From Flavitalea sp966112615 (GTDB taxonomy: Bacteria; Bacteroidota; Bacteroidia; Chitinophagales; Chitinophagaceae), in NCBI GenBank assembly GCA_966112615.1, contig CBHWDO010000004.1, forward strand, positions 186,001 to 250,000: 64,000 nucleotides of DNA. Reading direction: 5' to 3'. Shown piece after piece: positions 47,518 through 56,800 of the stretch. The number at the start of each line of letters is the position of its first letter. Within the stretch, counting starts at the first letter, position 1. The position numbers and the translations under genes were made by a program. A model generated the notes under the pieces. It ran no database searches. It had not been told where the DNA came from and was given only the letters and a program-made list of their open reading frames with translations.

Positions 47518-47598
47518 TAACATGAAGACATGGAGACATGGAGACGTGGAGACCTGGTGAGGCCGCCTCCATGTCTCCATGTCTCCACGTCTCCACTT
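47518..47598. repeat. Facing 9-base repeat arrays forming a long hairpin
   Basis: The left arm (47521-47552) reads ATGGAGACATGGAGACG-type units directly after the stop of the plus-strand gene. The right arm (47568-47597) reads CCATGTCTCCACG-type units next to the stop of the minus-strand gene. The arms are near-perfect inverted copies around a GC-rich centre, so each gene has G-rich repeats on its own sense strand. Confidence 0.88.
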
Positions 47599-49896
47599 CT
47601 AACTCTTCTTTAAAAGGATCTTTGCATTCGTCCAATCAACAGCTGCATCAAGAAACGCCATCATCTTGGTCCAGTTTGCTGCAGGTTCAAAAGAATGGAG
47701 ATAATGTTTTTTAACCTTTATGGAAACTATGGATCCTTCAACCTTTGCTTCAGCGGTAAAGAATCCTGTTTCATTGGAAACATTTTTATTCAAAGCTTCA
47801 ACACCCTGTGCGGTATAACCTGCAGGAATTTCAAAGTTTATATCGTACTCAATACTTCTCGGGTAATCCATATAAATATCCATATTGCGGTTACGTTGTT
47901 CAGGCTTGATATTGAGTGGACTTCCCTGGATCTTTCCTATTTCAACGATCATATTGTTTCCTGCTTTCTTCACCAATCCATTCATATTGAAAGTTGAACT
48001 GTAAACAAAATCAGGATCGGTATGACGAACACCCATCTTTTCAACCTTATGATTTTTCAGATCACTGATCTCCTGCTCAAACCAACCTTTTGCTTCATCC
48101 CTGAAAGCATCTGCCTGCTTACTTCTTGCTTCAGCAAAGGCACTCTTCACTTCCTCTACTGATTTTTTGGTTTTCCTGCTGTCCGCAAGGATTTCCAGCA
48201 ATGATTTCTTTTCACCTAATGCCAATCTTTCAGACTCATAGAAATCTTCATACAGGATCAAATCTTTTTGCACATCATATTTATAATGTCCCTTTAAAGT
48301 GGTTTTACGATTAACAGAAAGTTGTTCATTTCCGGGAGTTATGGAAATATTCAGGTTCTCTATATGTGCATTTTTATTCGCTGCAGCAGCCGGAATTTTG
48401 ATTCCAGCTCCCAGTTGAGCTCTTTTTTGCATGTGAGCAACCGTAAAGGAAGAACCTTTGCTATCAAGAGTGATTGTTCTTGATTCGGTGAACCCATCAA
48501 CTCCTTCAGGAATTTCAAACGGAAAATTAAAAACTGTATTTACCGAAACAATTTTTTTCGAAGACTGCAGATACGCTGATGAAGTAAAATCGTCTTCATC
48601 GATTATTTCTTTCATCCTGAAACCATTTGGAGAAGTTGTTACCAAAATGGCAGGATCAAATTTATCTGCAGACAATAATCCATGCATTATGAGTGCCATT
48701 CCATCAAATTTGCTATAGCCTATATTCAGGGTCCTGGCCAACTCAGTTATTTCAAAATTCAATAGCTTGGTAAATCGAAATGAATAATACAGGAATGCCA
48801 ACCTTTCATCATTGCTCATGGCTTCATAATCTTTCCCCACCTGCTTTGCCTTCTTCTTCGCATCATCAATAATTGTTCTAAACTCAGAATAAGCTCCGGG
48901 CGAAAGGAATACCTGGTTAAATTTTATCCCCATCGCATTTGAATACCTTTGTAACACTTCATCAGTTCCCATATCCTTATTCACTTCACCAGGCTTACTT
49001 GTACCCAGGTACTTGCTGCCCATTCCTTTATACCCTAATGAGATCTGCATCCTGATAAAAGGTAATTGTAATGCCGGTGCAACCCATAAAGAAGTTTCAA
49101 AAGCCGGCATATCTTTCTTTTCAACATCAATTACAATATCATCATCCTCATTCTTTGATACCTTCAGATCCGGTGCACCATTATAGCTGCGATAATCAAT
49201 TGCATATTTTCTTCCGAGCTGACCATGAAACGAATAGTGCATTACAGGTGCATCATCAAACAGGATCACAGAATAAGATTTTGTACTGAAATCATTGGTG
49301 AGAAACTGATCGGTGGTAATAAAGTAATCGATGATATCCCCAGGTTGAAGATCCGGTATGGCAACTTTTGCTTTCTTCTCGTCAGCCTCATTTTTTGTCA
49401 GAACAATATCATCTGCATTTACTTCAATTATTTTTCCACCTGGCTTGATAACACGAATGCCTATAAATGCCGATGATTTTGCTTTTGTATATACACCTGA
49501 TTTTTTTACCAGTCTTGTAAAACTCAGTTCGGAAAACTCTTCAACAGCCGACTTATCATTCAACTTCACCATCTCCCTTACTGTTTCCACGATCGTTAAT
49601 TCTTTTTTAGCACCAAATCCTAATCCGTAATAAGCAACTTTGGATTTACTGTCGGCCGATAAATCTGTATGACGTGCAATAATGATCTTGGAAGCTTTTG
49701 CATATTCAGCAGGAATATTTCGGTTTGAAAACTCAGGTCTTTTCCATGCCCAGACACTCTTGCGAAGCGCTTCTGATTCCTCCCTGTATTTCACATCTGA
49801 CTTAGAAAGAGTAGCATCATTCTTTTGTGCATACACTGCACGAACCGGTAACATCAACACAAAGGCACTCACAGCGCCAATAAAATAAGATCTCAT
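47599..49896 (-). CDS. Exported DUF3857-domain protein
   Basis: The 765-residue protein has a signal peptide (LMLPVRAVYAQ) and a DUF3857 region (about 65-290: ELSFTRLVKKSGVY, IKPGGKIIEVNADDIVL, IPDLQPGDIIDYFI). A central part lies where transglutaminase-like domains usually sit, but the Cys-His-Asp triad is not recognisable, so it is probably inactive. The C-terminal half is beta-rich (DUF2569/3858-like strands). It lies 12 bases after the related 49909-51777 gene and shares its operon. The role is unknown. Confidence 0.8.
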   Translation of the reverse strand: MRSYFIGAVSAFVLMLPVRAVYAQKNDATLSKSDVKYREESEALRKSVWAWKRPEFSNRNIPAEYAKASKIIIARHTDLSADSKSKVAYYGLGFGAKKELTIVETVREMVKLNDKSAVEEFSELSFTRLVKKSGVYTKAKSSAFIGIRVIKPGGKIIEVNADDIVLTKNEADEKKAKVAIPDLQPGDIIDYFITTDQFLTNDFSTKSYSVILFDDAPVMHYSFHGQLGRKYAIDYRSYNGAPDLKVSKNEDDDIVIDVEKKDMPAFETSLWVAPALQLPFIRMQISLGYKGMGSKYLGTSKPGEVNKDMGTDEVLQRYSNAMGIKFNQVFLSPGAYSEFRTIIDDAKKKAKQVGKDYEAMSNDERLAFLYYSFRFTKLLNFEITELARTLNIGYSKFDGMALIMHGLLSADKFDPAILVTTSPNGFRMKEIIDEDDFTSSAYLQSSKKIVSVNTVFNFPFEIPEGVDGFTESRTITLDSKGSSFTVAHMQKRAQLGAGIKIPAAAANKNAHIENLNISITPGNEQLSVNRKTTLKGHYKYDVQKDLILYEDFYESERLALGEKKSLLEILADSRKTKKSVEEVKSAFAEARSKQADAFRDEAKGWFEQEISDLKNHKVEKMGVRHTDPDFVYSSTFNMNGLVKKAGNNMIVEIGKIQGSPLNIKPEQRNRNMDIYMDYPRSIEYDINFEIPAGYTAQGVEALNKNVSNETGFFTAEAKVEGSIVSIKVKKHYLHSFEPAANWTKMMAFLDAAVDWTNAKILLKKS

Positions 49897-49908
49897 GAGA
49901 AGGGTAGG

Positions 49909-51777
49909 TTATTTAGTTTTCTTTAATACTATTTGCTGGTTGTAGAAATTTTCCAATTGCGTAACATCTTTATTCCACTGGCTGAATTGTTCCGGCCGGA
50001 TCTGTGCTTCTTTAATAATGATCTCACAACGATATGTTAGCTTAGAATCAGTTACAGCATAATTCCCTGAAAAGCTATATCCCTGGCGGGTTATAGAAAC
50101 TGGTGATGGTAATTCAGATGGCTTGGTTTGCTGGGGCAATATCAATTCTGTTTCAAATACCACATGATTCTTGAAATCAAACCAGTATGGTAATTTTCTT
50201 GTACCCGTATCTATCCTGAAACTTTCCATTCTCCTCCTATTATCAATTTCGAGGTAAGTCTCATCTCCAAATTCTGTAACAGCATTCTTCCAGTTTACAT
50301 TGTAATCAACCTTTACATCTTTATTATAATCTTCCAGATTAGTGATCTTTAATGAGCTGATCTCATAATTGGTTTTATTGTCCGACAGGTATCTCAACAA
50401 AGCGGTTTCCTGTTTATCCTGTTTGATGCTATTCAAACCATTCAGAAAATAGACTTTATTCTCTCCCTTCCAGTTATGTTCAACGCGGCCTTTAAGGCTG
50501 GAACCATCCATCGACAAAATCCTTTTTTCAAAATCAGTATTCTGCTGGTAATTAACTACCGGAACATGTTCCAGGATATAGTTATCATTATTTTCAATCA
50601 GTGTTTGTTTCCCCTGGATTCTTTCTGCCACTTCACCAAAGCCAATATATTTTTCAGTTGCATCCAGGTACACGGGTTTTCCATTGCGCATCCATACAGA
50701 GATCATATGATTATCGACTACCAGGGAAGGCGTTGAATAATCATAAGCAATATCTCTTGTTCCTATCCAGCAACGGCGAGCATCCACACCTGCAAATCGC
50801 AACATTTCTGTTAACAGGTTTGCCATGCCTTTACAGTCACCATACTTTTTTCGCAGTACTTCTTCAGCCTTCTCAGGTTTGAATCCGGCAATTCCATTTT
50901 CAAATGCGATATACCTGATATTATCCTGCACCCACTGGTAGATCTTCTTTACCTTATCTTCTTCGGATACGCTTCCTTTGGTGATCTCAAGCATTTTTTC
51001 CTTGACTTCATTCCCCGCGTTTCCATTTAGCTTAATAAGTTTTCGATACCATGCATATTGATCTTTCAATGTGTTGAAATAAGTGATCTTTCCAGTGGAA
51101 GATTCTGCAGATTTACTTAACACCAGTATATGAGGAGCATAATGTGAAAATCCCGGGGATGCAGGCTCCTTCTTCATCCCAGGCAAATTTGCCATGGTAT
51201 AAATGTAAACCTGGTTATCCCCTTCAGTTATAACCTTACGGGTAATATTATATTGCTGGAAATTGTATTCTTTCAATTCAACTTTCATCCAGGAAGGAAT
51301 AATAACTTTTACTTCCTGATCTGTCATGGGAACAGGCTCAGTAAAATGAATGCTACCAAAATACTTTGGATCCAGAATGGTTTTAGTAAAACTTACTTTG
51401 GATGTAGCTCCTTTTTTCAACAATGGAAGAGAGAAATAACAAACTCTGGCATCTGAATAAAATATTCCCGAGGAACTGTAATATTCATTTTTGGGAACTA
51501 CTGAATGTTTTTTCGATTGATCTACAAGAATATCAACATCATCGATCCTTTCCATATCGTTATAAAATTCCACGACAGGAATTTCTGCACGATAATTATT
51601 ACAGTAATATACCCTGGAGGATTTTTCTTTTACCTGGACAGGATATTCATCGTTTCCTTTTACAAATTTGTATTCTTTGCGAGACTGACTGATTATGATA
51701 TTTTCAGCTTCAGCAGACTGGGAAAATACAACCGGGGAATACAGGCAGACAACGGCTGCAAGCAAAAATTTATTCAT
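49909..51777 (-). CDS. Exported DUF3857 protein with transglutaminase-like core
   Basis: The 622-residue protein has a signal peptide (VVCLYSPVVFSQ), a DUF3857 beta domain (about 40-225) and an active-looking transglutaminase-like domain. The core shows Cys in KKYGDCKGMANLL, His in VDNHMISVW and Asp in YLDATEKY. A C-terminal DUF3858-like domain follows. Such enzymes are periplasmic or outer-membrane associated; the real activity may be peptidase-like. It is first in the two-gene unit with the triad-less paralogue. Confidence 0.87.
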   Translation of the reverse strand: MNKFLLAAVVCLYSPVVFSQSAEAENIIISQSRKEYKFVKGNDEYPVQVKEKSSRVYYCNNYRAEIPVVEFYNDMERIDDVDILVDQSKKHSVVPKNEYYSSSGIFYSDARVCYFSLPLLKKGATSKVSFTKTILDPKYFGSIHFTEPVPMTDQEVKVIIPSWMKVELKEYNFQQYNITRKVITEGDNQVYIYTMANLPGMKKEPASPGFSHYAPHILVLSKSAESSTGKITYFNTLKDQYAWYRKLIKLNGNAGNEVKEKMLEITKGSVSEEDKVKKIYQWVQDNIRYIAFENGIAGFKPEKAEEVLRKKYGDCKGMANLLTEMLRFAGVDARRCWIGTRDIAYDYSTPSLVVDNHMISVWMRNGKPVYLDATEKYIGFGEVAERIQGKQTLIENNDNYILEHVPVVNYQQNTDFEKRILSMDGSSLKGRVEHNWKGENKVYFLNGLNSIKQDKQETALLRYLSDNKTNYEISSLKITNLEDYNKDVKVDYNVNWKNAVTEFGDETYLEIDNRRRMESFRIDTGTRKLPYWFDFKNHVVFETELILPQQTKPSELPSPVSITRQGYSFSGNYAVTDSKLTYRCEIIIKEAQIRPEQFSQWNKDVTQLENFYNQQIVLKKTK

Positions 51778-51880
51778 CGGGTTTAGGGACCATTAAGGGT
51801 GGGCGGTAAGATAGAAAAATTAAATCCAATGAAAGAATAGCTAATAATCTTAATGTATAAGAGACTTGATCAATAAAAAA

Positions 51881-51902
51881 ACCCATACAAAAATGTATGG
51901 GT
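51881..51902 (-). terminator. Terminator of tRNA-Pro
   Basis: ACCCATACA (51881-51889) pairs with TGTATGGGT (51894-51902). On the minus strand seven T residues follow (51880-51874). It ends the tRNA-Pro transcript 10 bases after the mature 3' end. Confidence 0.9.
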
Positions 51903-51911
51903 CTTGATCAG

Positions 51912-51985
51912 TCGGGGCGGCAGGATTCGAACCTACGACCTCCACATCCCAAATGTGGCGCGATACCGGGCTACGCTACGCCCCG
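51912..51985 (-). tRNA. tRNA-Pro (anticodon TGG)
   Basis: The minus strand gives a 74-base cloverleaf with acceptor CGGGGCG/CGCCCCG, discriminator A, D-stem, anticodon stem CCACA/TGTGG with loop TTTGGGA (anticodon TGG), and a T-arm with GGTTCGAATCC. The CCA end is not encoded, so it is added after transcription. Confidence 0.97.
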
Positions 51986-52039
51986 AACTTTGATACCGCT
52001 GTATCTGAAACACACTGTGTTACTGTGTTTCGTGGGGTG

Positions 52040-52072
52040 CAAATGTAGGCCTTGTTTACAATTGAAACAAAA
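52040..52072 (-). promoter_or_regulatory. Promoter of tRNA-Pro
   Basis: On the minus strand TTTTG (52072-52068) is followed by a 20-base spacer and TACATTTG (52047-52040), an exact TAnnTTTG. Transcription should start near 52033, about 48 bases before the mature tRNA. A dyad GAAACACA/TGTGTTTC lies in the leader. Confidence 0.8.
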
Positions 52073-52231
52073 TATTTTTTAGAATTTTTTTTCTAACATC
52101 TGAATGAAGTGCTACAAGGTGCTCATAAGAATAAAATTTGTTTGGTTAAATGGATGAGGGAGGATACAAATAATAGTCTTGAAGAATGGTAACAATCAAT
52201 TGCAGCTAAAGATCAAAATCTGTAAAATAAA

Positions 52232-52257
52232 AAAGCCTGCATATTAATGCAGGCTTT
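52232..52257 (-). terminator. Terminator of tRNA-Ser
   Basis: AAAGCCTGCAT pairs with ATGCAGGCTTT around a short ATTA-containing loop, and a T tract follows on the minus strand. It begins two bases past the mature tRNA end. Confidence 0.9.
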
Positions 52258-52258
52258 G

Positions 52259-52347
52259 CGGTGAGGGAGGGATTCGAACCCTCGGTACAGTTTAACCCGT
52301 ACGACGGTTTAGCAAACCGTTCCTTTCGGCCACTCAGGCACCTCACC
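52259..52347 (-). tRNA. tRNA-Ser (anticodon GCT)
   Basis: The minus strand gives an 89-base class II tRNA with acceptor GGTGAGG/CCTCACC and discriminator G. The anticodon stem ACGGT/ACCGT carries GCT in the loop. A long variable arm (CGTACGG region) and a T-arm with GGTTCGAATCC follow. CCA is not encoded. The long variable arm and anticodon agree on serine. Confidence 0.96.
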
Positions 52348-52362
52348 CTGTTTAAGGGACGG

Positions 52363-52393
52363 CAAAAATAGGAGAAAGTATTCAATTACCAAA
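52363..52393 (-). promoter_or_regulatory. Promoter of tRNA-Ser
   Basis: On the minus strand TTTG (52393-52390), a 19-base spacer and TATTTTTG (52370-52363) form a near-ideal Bacteroidota housekeeping promoter. The mature tRNA starts 16 bases after the -7 element, so the leader is about nine bases. Confidence 0.88.
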
Positions 52394-52432
52394 TTAGAAA
52401 CTGATTTTTCGCAGACAATTTCTTTCATAAAA

Positions 52433-52546
52433 AAAGAGGGCCTCAGCCCTCTTCAATATTCATGTCTCCATGTCTTCATGTCTTCACGTCTCCACGTCTC
52501 CACGTCTCCACGTTCTGCCCCTTCGCTTCGCTCGGTTCAGCCCGCA
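52433..52546 (-). repeat. Terminator hairpin and 9-base repeat array behind dnaA
   Basis: In the sense of dnaA, the stop is followed by GGGCTGAACC (52536-52524), a GAGCGAAGCGAAGG run, and about five GGAGACGTG or GAAGACATG nonamers (52512-52460). The stem AAGAGGGC/GCCCTCTT (52433-52452) with a T tract then ends transcription. The order is stop codon, G-rich repeats, terminator. Confidence 0.85.
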
Positions 52547-53980
52547 TCACATCGCCGCCAACTGCACCTTCTGCTGTAACTCCACCACACTCTCCCTGAA
52601 CGAGCTATCCGTATCCATCAGGTCTTTTACAGTCTGGCAGGAATGGATCACCGTTGTATGATCTCTTCCTCCGAAATGTTCACCAATTGTTTTCAGAGAA
52701 TTCTTGGTGAAGGCCTTCGCGAGATACATAGTGATCTGCCTTGCCTGTACGATCTCACGTTTCCTTGTCTTCTGCAACAATTTATCGTAAGGCACATCAA
52801 AAAATTCGCAAACCATTTTTTGAATGGTCTCAATGGTGATCTCTTTACTGCTGGTCTTCACAAAATTTCTCAATACTCTTTTCGCAAGATCAAGATCGAT
52901 CTCGCGCTTGTTGAGCGAAGATTGTGCCAACAGCGATATCAGTGCTCCTTCGAGTTCACGAACATTGCTATTAATATTGTATGCCAGGTACTTCACCACT
53001 TCCTTTGGCATATCCAACCCGTCATTCTTCATTTTACGCTCAAGGATCTCGATCCTTGTTTCGTAATCCGGAGTCTGAAGATCTGCGCTTAATCCCCAAC
53101 GGAACCTGCTCAGCAATCTTTCCTGCACACCCTCAAGGTCTTTGGGTGATTTATCGGAAGTTAGAATTAGCTGCTTACCACTCTGGTGAAGGTGGTTGAA
53201 AATTGCGAAGAAAGCATCCTGCGATTTCTCCGCCCTGTTGAAGAACTGAACATCATCAATGATCAATACATCCACCATTTGATAAAAATGAATGAAATCA
53301 TTGATGGCATTGTTCCGGCTATGATCCTGGAACTGGTTGATGAATTTTTCTGAGCTCACATACAACACCACTTTATTTGGATGCAGTCGCTTGGTATCAT
53401 TACCAATCGCCTGTCCAAGATGGGTTTTACCCAAACCTACTCCACCATATAATACTAATGGATTAAATGAACTTGCACCAGGCTTCTCCGCAACCGTCTT
53501 ACCGGCTCTCCTGGCCACCCTGTTACAATCCCCTTCAATAAAATTATCGAAAGTATAAATCGGATTCAGCTGCGGATCGATCTGCATCTTCTTTAATCCC
53601 GGGATCACAAAAGGATTCTTTACAGGATTATTTATGATCAGCGGAAAATCCATTTCATTATTGGAAAATGTTTTGTACCCATTGGCAGGTACATCCATAG
53701 TAAGCGGTTTATTCTGGTGATTACCACTGTCCACCATAATTCGATACTCCAACCTTGCTTCCTTTCCAAGGATACGACGCAAAGTTTTAGCAAGAAGATT
53801 CACATAATGCTCTTCCAGGTACTCATAAAAGAATTGACTGGGAACCTGGATCACCAGGATGTTTTCTTTTAACTCAACAGGCCTGATCGGTTCGAACCAC
53901 GTCTTGTAATGCTGCCATTCTACAATGTCTTTGATTATTTCTAAACAATTACTCCATACTTTTTCGGATGACTTAGCCAT
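52547..53980 (-). CDS. dnaA: Chromosomal replication initiator DnaA
   Basis: The 477-residue protein starts at the ATG at 53980 (MAKSSEKVWSNCLEII); the frame extends three codons to a TTG. Domain I (1-85, WFEPIRPVEL), a linker, and AAA+ domain III follow, with Walker A GGVGLGKTHLG (Lys185), Walker B VLIIDDVQFF and sensor LTSDKSPKDL. Domain IV has FGGRDHTTVIHSC for DnaA-box binding. It starts chromosome replication by melting oriC. The gene stands alone, without dnaN, as often in Bacteroidota. Confidence 0.98.
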   Translation of the reverse strand: MAKSSEKVWSNCLEIIKDIVEWQHYKTWFEPIRPVELKENILVIQVPSQFFYEYLEEHYVNLLAKTLRRILGKEARLEYRIMVDSGNHQNKPLTMDVPANGYKTFSNNEMDFPLIINNPVKNPFVIPGLKKMQIDPQLNPIYTFDNFIEGDCNRVARRAGKTVAEKPGASSFNPLVLYGGVGLGKTHLGQAIGNDTKRLHPNKVVLYVSSEKFINQFQDHSRNNAINDFIHFYQMVDVLIIDDVQFFNRAEKSQDAFFAIFNHLHQSGKQLILTSDKSPKDLEGVQERLLSRFRWGLSADLQTPDYETRIEILERKMKNDGLDMPKEVVKYLAYNINSNVRELEGALISLLAQSSLNKREIDLDLAKRVLRNFVKTSSKEITIETIQKMVCEFFDVPYDKLLQKTRKREIVQARQITMYLAKAFTKNSLKTIGEHFGGRDHTTVIHSCQTVKDLMDTDSSFRESVVELQQKVQLAAM

Positions 53981-53989
53981 TTTTTCCAA

Positions 53990-54514
53990 ACACTGTTTAT
54001 GTTGAGTTTATTACATTTTTTGCTTTGTTCAATCATGAACCACGTAAACAAAAATCACACAACTCTGTACACAATTTCTCCACAAAAAATTAACGCAGGG
54101 GGACGAATATCAAAAGTTTTTTTGGAAAAAAAAATTTTTTGTTCCCTTGCAAATTCACCAATTATTACAATCTGATGAACCTATTATTCCTTTGTGTGAA
54201 GTGTTATTAATTGATCTTCTGAAAGCCAAGCCACACCTGTATTTCAACCGATGTAAAAAAATATTTTTCTTTGCTGTCGAAACTGAACCGTTGTTGAATA
54301 GGGCCGCTTTCAAGGTATCGAATTAATCAACATCTTGTTACTATTTCAAAGGCAAAATTTAAAAATCTTGATTAAAGTAAATTTCTTACCTGACACGACT
54401 ATTTGTCATTAAACGTTAACCCCTACAGGTTAGGCTGATTATATATAAAATCCAACGAAAAAACTTTTGATTATTTACCAGTAAGAATTTTCTTTGCATA
54501 GCTAATCTAACGTT
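53990..54514. other. 525-base AT-rich intergenic region upstream of dnaA
   Basis: No coding frame is supported here. The region is AT-rich, with an A9T6 tract (54128-54142). One near DnaA box is TTCTCCACA (54085-54093, one mismatch to TTATCCACA), and a weaker CTGTACACA lies next to it (54074-54082). That could mean dnaA autoregulation or part of an origin, but two sites are too few for an oriC call. The right end holds the promoter of the barrel gene. Confidence 0.5.
54465..54496 (+). promoter_or_regulatory. Promoter of the outer-membrane barrel gene
   Basis: TTTTG (54465-54469), a 19-base spacer and TTTCTTTG (54489-54496, one mismatch to TAnnTTTG) fit the Bacteroidota consensus. Transcription would start near 54503, about 12 bases before the ATG. 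Confidence 0.7.
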
Positions 54515-55102
54515 ATGAGGAAAATCTTAAGCCTTCTTCTTACTATATCTATCACCCAGTTTGCCTTTTCACAAGGTAACTTCGAGATAAAAGCCGGTAC
54601 TAATCTATATTATATTACCTCCAAGACTGAAACTGAAAATTTTGATAATCCCAAATTGGGATTCGTGATCGGTGGAGCTTATGATATGAAAGTATCTGAC
54701 AGGTTCAGCATTCAGCCTGAACTATTATTCAGCACTCAAAGAAGCCAGGAAACATATTATAACCAGGTGCTTCGAACTAATTATGTTAATGTGCCTGTTC
54801 TCTTCAAGTTCCATCCGGCAACTTCAAATTTTAGTTTATATGCAGGTCCACAGGTTAGCTTTCTTTCAAACGCAAGAAGAAAGATCAACGATGTAACCAC
54901 TCCATACCGTGATGCGGTTAATAAAACAGACCTGGGCGGTACTGCCGGACTTGGATACCTTTTTCCAAAATGCAGACTCACTGCTGATGTAAGATATTAT
55001 TTCGGAACCCTTAATGTTCTGCAGGATCAACAATCCGGAACGAAAACACGCAACCGTCTTTGGTCGGTTATGATCGGTTACTCTTTTGCAAAAAAGAAAT
55101 AA
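54515..55102 (+). CDS. Small outer-membrane beta-barrel protein (PorT-like)
   Basis: The 195-residue protein has a signal peptide (ISITQFAFSQ) and eight or so amphipathic strands (FEIKAGTNLYYI, GFVIGGAYDMKV, FSIQPELLFST, YVNVPVLFKFHP, FSLYAGPQVSFL). It ends WSVMIGYSFAKKK. This is the OMP_b-brl_2/PorT-like family common in Bacteroidota outer membranes. It probably has a structural or unassigned role. It is preceded by a good promoter and followed by a strong terminator. Confidence 0.88.
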   Translation: MRKILSLLLTISITQFAFSQGNFEIKAGTNLYYITSKTETENFDNPKLGFVIGGAYDMKVSDRFSIQPELLFSTQRSQETYYNQVLRTNYVNVPVLFKFHPATSNFSLYAGPQVSFLSNARRKINDVTTPYRDAVNKTDLGGTAGLGYLFPKCRLTADVRYYFGTLNVLQDQQSGTKTRNRLWSVMIGYSFAKKK

Positions 55103-55125
55103 CGAAAAACCGGGTATCTTTGCAA

Positions 55126-55152
55126 GGGAACTCAATAGAGTTCCCTTTTTTT
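55126..55152 (+). terminator. Terminator of the barrel gene
   Basis: GGGAACTC (55126-55133) pairs with GAGTTCCC (55138-55145) around AATA, followed by seven T residues. It starts 24 bases past the stop codon. Confidence 0.93.
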
Positions 55153-55181
55153 ATCGCCGTTTTAGGATAAATACCTAAACT

Positions 55182-56741
55182 ATGCAGAAACAACTCTCCA
55201 TAAAATTACTGCCCTCAGAAGCAGCCAATGATTCAATTATTCAAAACCTGGCAGCTTCGGCTGCAGGATGTGCTGTCAAAGAAATTACAGGATATAATAT
55301 AATAAAGCGCTCCATCGACGCCAGGGGAAAACAACCCTGGATCCTTCTGACCCTTCAGGCATTCATCAATGAACCTTACATAAACCGGACATTTAGTCCT
55401 GTTCATTTCCCGGATGTATCGAATAGTGATCATTCGGTTATCATTGTCGGGGCAGGACCTGCAGGGCTTTTTGCGGCACTTCAGCTCATAGAAAAAGGTA
55501 TCCGGCCAATTGTACTTGAAAGAGGCAAGGATGTTCGTTCCCGCAGAAGGGACCTCGCTTTATTAAATAAGGAAGGTATTCTTAATCCTGAGAGCAATTA
55601 TTGTTTTGGAGAAGGGGGCGCTGGAACATATAGTGATGGAAAACTCTATACACGCAGTAATAAAAGAGGAGATATTAACCGGATCCTGAATTTATTTGTT
55701 CAGTTTGGTGCCGAAGAAAAGATCCTCTACGAGGCACATCCTCATATCGGCACCAATAAACTTCCGCATATCATCACTGCCATGCGTGAGCAGATCATGA
55801 CCTCCGGAGGAAAATTTCTTTTCAATAAAAAAGTAACAGATTTTATTATAGCTGATAATAAGATCAAAGGTGTTCGCACTGCAGACAATGAAGATTTTTC
55901 TGCTGAAGAAGTGATACTTGCCACAGGACATTCTGCCAGGGATATATTTATTTTATTGGAAGAAAAAAGGATACTCATTGAACCAAAACCTTTTGCACTA
56001 GGTGTAAGAATTGAACATCCACAGGAACTGATCGATTCTATTCAATATCATTGCAGCTCAAGAGGCGAATATTTACCTCCCGCTTCCTATAGTCTTGTAC
56101 AACAGGTTGAAGGCAGGGGTGTTTTTTCTTTTTGCATGTGTCCCGGCGGAATCATTGCGCCGGCAAGTACCGATATTGGTGAGCTTGTTGTAAATGGATG
56201 GTCACCCTCAAAAAGAAATAATCCTTTTGCAAATTCAGGAATGGTCGTAGCCATCGATCCAAAGGATTATAAAAAATATGCTTCGTCCGGAAACCTTGCT
56301 GCCATGGAATTTCAACGTTCCGTGGAAACGAAGGCATTTAATGCAGGCGGAGGAAAATATGTTGCACCCGCGCAACGAATGGCTGATTTCACAGAAAATA
56401 AGATCTCGTCCTCATTACCTGAATGCTCTTATTTACCGGGCATTCATTCTACTTCATTACATGATGTATTACCACCATTCGTTTCAAAAGGATTGCAGCT
56501 CGCCTTTAGAGAATTTGGGAAAAAAATGCGCGGATATTTTACAAATGAAGCGGTACTGGTAGCGACAGAATCAAGAACATCATCGCCGGTTAGAATTCCA
56601 AGAGATAATTTTTCATTGGAACATCCTCAGATCAGAGGACTATACCCATGTGGTGAAGGCGCAGGATATGCGGGCGGAATAGTAAGCGCAGCAATGGATG
56701 GAGAGCGTATCGCACTTACCATTTATAACAAAACGCTATAA
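55182..56741 (+). CDS. FAD-dependent oxidoreductase (COG2509 type)
   Basis: The 519-residue protein has an N-terminal RNA-binding-like ferredoxin fold (about 1-80) followed by an FAD Rossmann domain (VIIVGAGPAGLFAALQLIE, then LERG). The loop CFGEGGAGTYSDGKLYTR is the signature of the uncharacterised dehydrogenase group COG2509. The second half keeps ILATGHSARDI and a final GEGAGYAGGIVSAAMDG FAD contact. It is cytoplasmic and the substrate is unknown. No conserved partner is nearby. Confidence 0.9.
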   Translation: MQKQLSIKLLPSEAANDSIIQNLAASAAGCAVKEITGYNIIKRSIDARGKQPWILLTLQAFINEPYINRTFSPVHFPDVSNSDHSVIIVGAGPAGLFAALQLIEKGIRPIVLERGKDVRSRRRDLALLNKEGILNPESNYCFGEGGAGTYSDGKLYTRSNKRGDINRILNLFVQFGAEEKILYEAHPHIGTNKLPHIITAMREQIMTSGGKFLFNKKVTDFIIADNKIKGVRTADNEDFSAEEVILATGHSARDIFILLEEKRILIEPKPFALGVRIEHPQELIDSIQYHCSSRGEYLPPASYSLVQQVEGRGVFSFCMCPGGIIAPASTDIGELVVNGWSPSKRNNPFANSGMVVAIDPKDYKKYASSGNLAAMEFQRSVETKAFNAGGGKYVAPAQRMADFTENKISSSLPECSYLPGIHSTSLHDVLPPFVSKGLQLAFREFGKKMRGYFTNEAVLVATESRTSSPVRIPRDNFSLEHPQIRGLYPCGEGAGYAGGIVSAAMDGERIALTIYNKTL

Positions 56742-56800
56742 AAAAATCAGGAAAAGTTTATCTTAAGCCGGTCAAATCAGATACTGAAATAAACCCGCTT

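Noticed and set aside
47518..47598. Tandem repeats that could be read as a small CRISPR array
   Set aside because: Units are contiguous, only nine bases long and degenerate, with no unique spacers and no cas genes anywhere in the window.
53990..54514. oriC next to dnaA
   Set aside because: Only one near-match DnaA box and one weak one are visible, and origins are often not beside dnaA in Bacteroidota. Reported only as an AT-rich region.
55115..55122. Exact -7 box TATCTTTG before the FAD oxidoreductase gene
   Set aside because: A strong terminator (55126-55152) lies directly downstream and would stop such a transcript; no -33 element at the right distance.
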